13,985 nt of DNA, taken from Desulfatirhabdium butyrativorans. GTDB taxonomy: Bacteria; Desulfobacterota; Desulfobacteria; Desulfobacterales; DYRK01. A program made the position numbers and the translations under genes. Under the pieces are notes generated by a model. That model was not told the origin of the DNA. It searched no databases and was given only the letters and a program-made list of their open reading frames with translations. This document shows, piece after piece, positions 12,994 to 13,985 of this stretch (positions within the stretch are counted from its first letter, which is position 1; every line of letters starts with the position of its first letter). The DNA lies in assembly GCA_020718785.1 (NCBI GenBank), contig DYRK01000032.1, forward strand, positions 1 through 13,985. Direction: 5' to 3'.

Positions 12994-13020
12994 CCGCGGG
13001 CAGAAATAATCTGCCGGCGG
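12994..13020. repeat. GC-rich hairpin in leader of the DUF1566 gene
   Basis: CCGCGGGCAGA (12994-13004) pairs with TCTGCCGGCGG (13010-13020) with one mismatch around AATAA. GCCGGC recurs at 13041-13046 and 13054-13059. It lies about 85 nt before the start codon, so it could be a leader structure or the end of the previous transcript. No T-run follows. Confidence 0.45.
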
Positions 13021-13103
13021 AAACAGACATTATGAAACTTGCCGGCAATCTGTGCCGGCGGTGTTCACTTCAACTTCAACACCAAAATAACGGAGAGATG
13101 AAA

Positions 13104-13985
13104 ATGGAAAGAAGTAAAGAATTTTTTGTTTTCTGTATGATGCTGATGCTGATGATCCCGGCTGCTGCGATGGCAGGAGCGGTTCCGGATACTGGGCAGA
13201 CCGTGTGTTATGACGATCAGGGCGTTGCTCTGAAAAGCTGCCCGTCCAACTGTACGAACAAAGATAAGGACGGCAAAGATATCCAGTGCGCCCGCACTTA
13301 TTACGCTGAAGACGGCAAGACCGTTCAGAAATACTACAATTCTGAAGGCAAAGAGGTCACTTATGTATGGACCAAACGTTGCTTTGACGCCAGCGGAAAT
13401 GAAATAACCTGTCCGGCTCGGGAATGTTATGACAAGGCGACGGCAGGGGTGAAAATAGATTGTCCCCAAAAATGTTACAACAAGGCTCCCGCATCCGGCG
13501 GTACCGAAATTATCTGTCCCGGACCCGCTGAAAAAGGGAAAGCTGAGGCCAATGACTTTTACGGTCAGGACGGCAATTACACCATCAACACGCGTTCCTA
13601 CACAAAGCTGGCTACCGGCGGAAATCCGGCTGCCTCAACTGCAACCGAATGGCCCATGGTCAAAGACAGCAGAACCAATCTGGTCTGGGAAGTGAAAGAG
13701 GCGGGAACCGCGGATTTGGGTAAGCCTTCCAGAGGGACTAACAAGTACGCGTTTAGCAATATCAAGACAGATTTCATTGACAAGCTGAATTTCGTCGCAA
13801 CCGGAGGCTATAAAGACTGGCGTCTTCCGACTGCCAGTGAACTAGCAGGCATTATAGATTCCGGAAAATCCGCACCGGCGATCAATGCTGATTCCAAAAC
13901 CGGTTATTTTCTCAATATGCAATCCGGAAATTACTGGACTTCTACAGAATCCGGGACACAGGCATACGCGGTGGATTTCAGCGAC
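13104..13985 (+). CDS. Secreted Cys-rich DUF1566 (Lcl C-terminal type) protein, partial
   Basis: An open frame of 294 codons runs off the right edge. Residues 1-24 are a signal peptide with a Met/Leu-rich core and cleavage after AMA. Residues 30-150 are Cys-rich and semi-repetitive, with CYDDQG...SCPSNC, RCFDASGNEITCP, ECYDK...DCPQKCYNK and ICPGP. From about residue 185 the DUF1566 pattern follows: MVKDSRTNLVWE, GGYKDWRLPTASELAGIID (W239-R-L-P-T) and YWTSTES. DUF1566 domains are common in surface or periplasmic proteins and related to sugar/collagen-binding Lcl C-termini. I choose ATG 13104, with GGAG 8 nt upstream, over ATG 13098, where the spacing is 2 nt. Standing alone after a 270-nt gap, it probably has its own promoter. 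Confidence 0.8.
   Translation, partial: MERSKEFFVFCMMLMLMIPAAAMAGAVPDTGQTVCYDDQGVALKSCPSNCTNKDKDGKDIQCARTYYAEDGKTVQKYYNSEGKEVTYVWTKRCFDASGNEITCPARECYDKATAGVKIDCPQKCYNKAPASGGTEIICPGPAEKGKAEANDFYGQDGNYTINTRSYTKLATGGNPAASTATEWPMVKDSRTNLVWEVKEAGTADLGKPSRGTNKYAFSNIKTDFIDKLNFVATGGYKDWRLPTASELAGIIDSGKSAPAINADSKTGYFLNMQSGNYWTSTESGTQAYAVDFSD

Overview
The window looks like a chromosomal segment of a Gram-negative bacterium, most plausibly Desulfobacterota (Desulfobacterales such as Desulfonema-like organisms). The basis is gene content: a gliding-type ABC exporter with GldG-like and DUF4340 partners, a ResB cytochrome c maturation protein, AMIN and DUF1566 envelope proteins, PIN/DUF2442/DUF4160 toxin-antitoxin debris, and several families of palindromic intergenic repeats. 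This assignment is inference; there is no rRNA or tRNA gene to anchor it.

Left part (1-4030, all genes on the minus strand) is an accessory island. In transcription order from the right it holds a two-gene AT-rich cassette (AAA ATPase, then a DUF4435/Toprim-like protein), an attC-like folded site, a wrecked DUF4160-DUF2442 pair, an antitoxin-like fragment overlapping a PIN-domain gene, a small antitoxin-like gene, and a partial gene running off the left edge. The central discovery is the ATPase. After a complete P-loop ATPase core resembling AriA/OLD-type defence ATPases, its last ~150 residues read as four to five pentatricopeptide (PPR) repeats, an RNA-binding fold rare in bacteria. With the DUF4435 partner this resembles a PARIS-like (AriA/AriB) ATPase-nuclease defence pair carrying a possible sequence-specific RNA sensor. 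The cassette has GGTTAGC at both ends and an attC-like hairpin 17 nt after its last stop codon, suggesting spread as an integron gene cassette.

Middle part (4181-9695, minus strand) is a conserved-type operon in the order ABC ATPase (GldA-like), ABC-2 permease (GldF-like), GldG-like membrane protein, DUF4340 membrane-anchored protein. Together they should form one envelope ABC system. Every gap between these genes is filled by a different palindromic repeat. One repeat insertion is accompanied by a perfect 38-bp duplication of the permease 3' end.

Right part (10275-13985, plus strand) is divergent from the operon. It holds a ResB-like cytochrome c biogenesis gene whose last codons and stop lie in a palindromic repeat, a zinc-ribbon/transmembrane/AMIN-domain protein, and a secreted Cys-rich DUF1566 (Lcl C-terminal type) protein cut by the window edge. 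The 9.7-10.27 kb gap separating the two transcription directions has no convincing gene, two hairpins and a long AT-rich stretch before resB.
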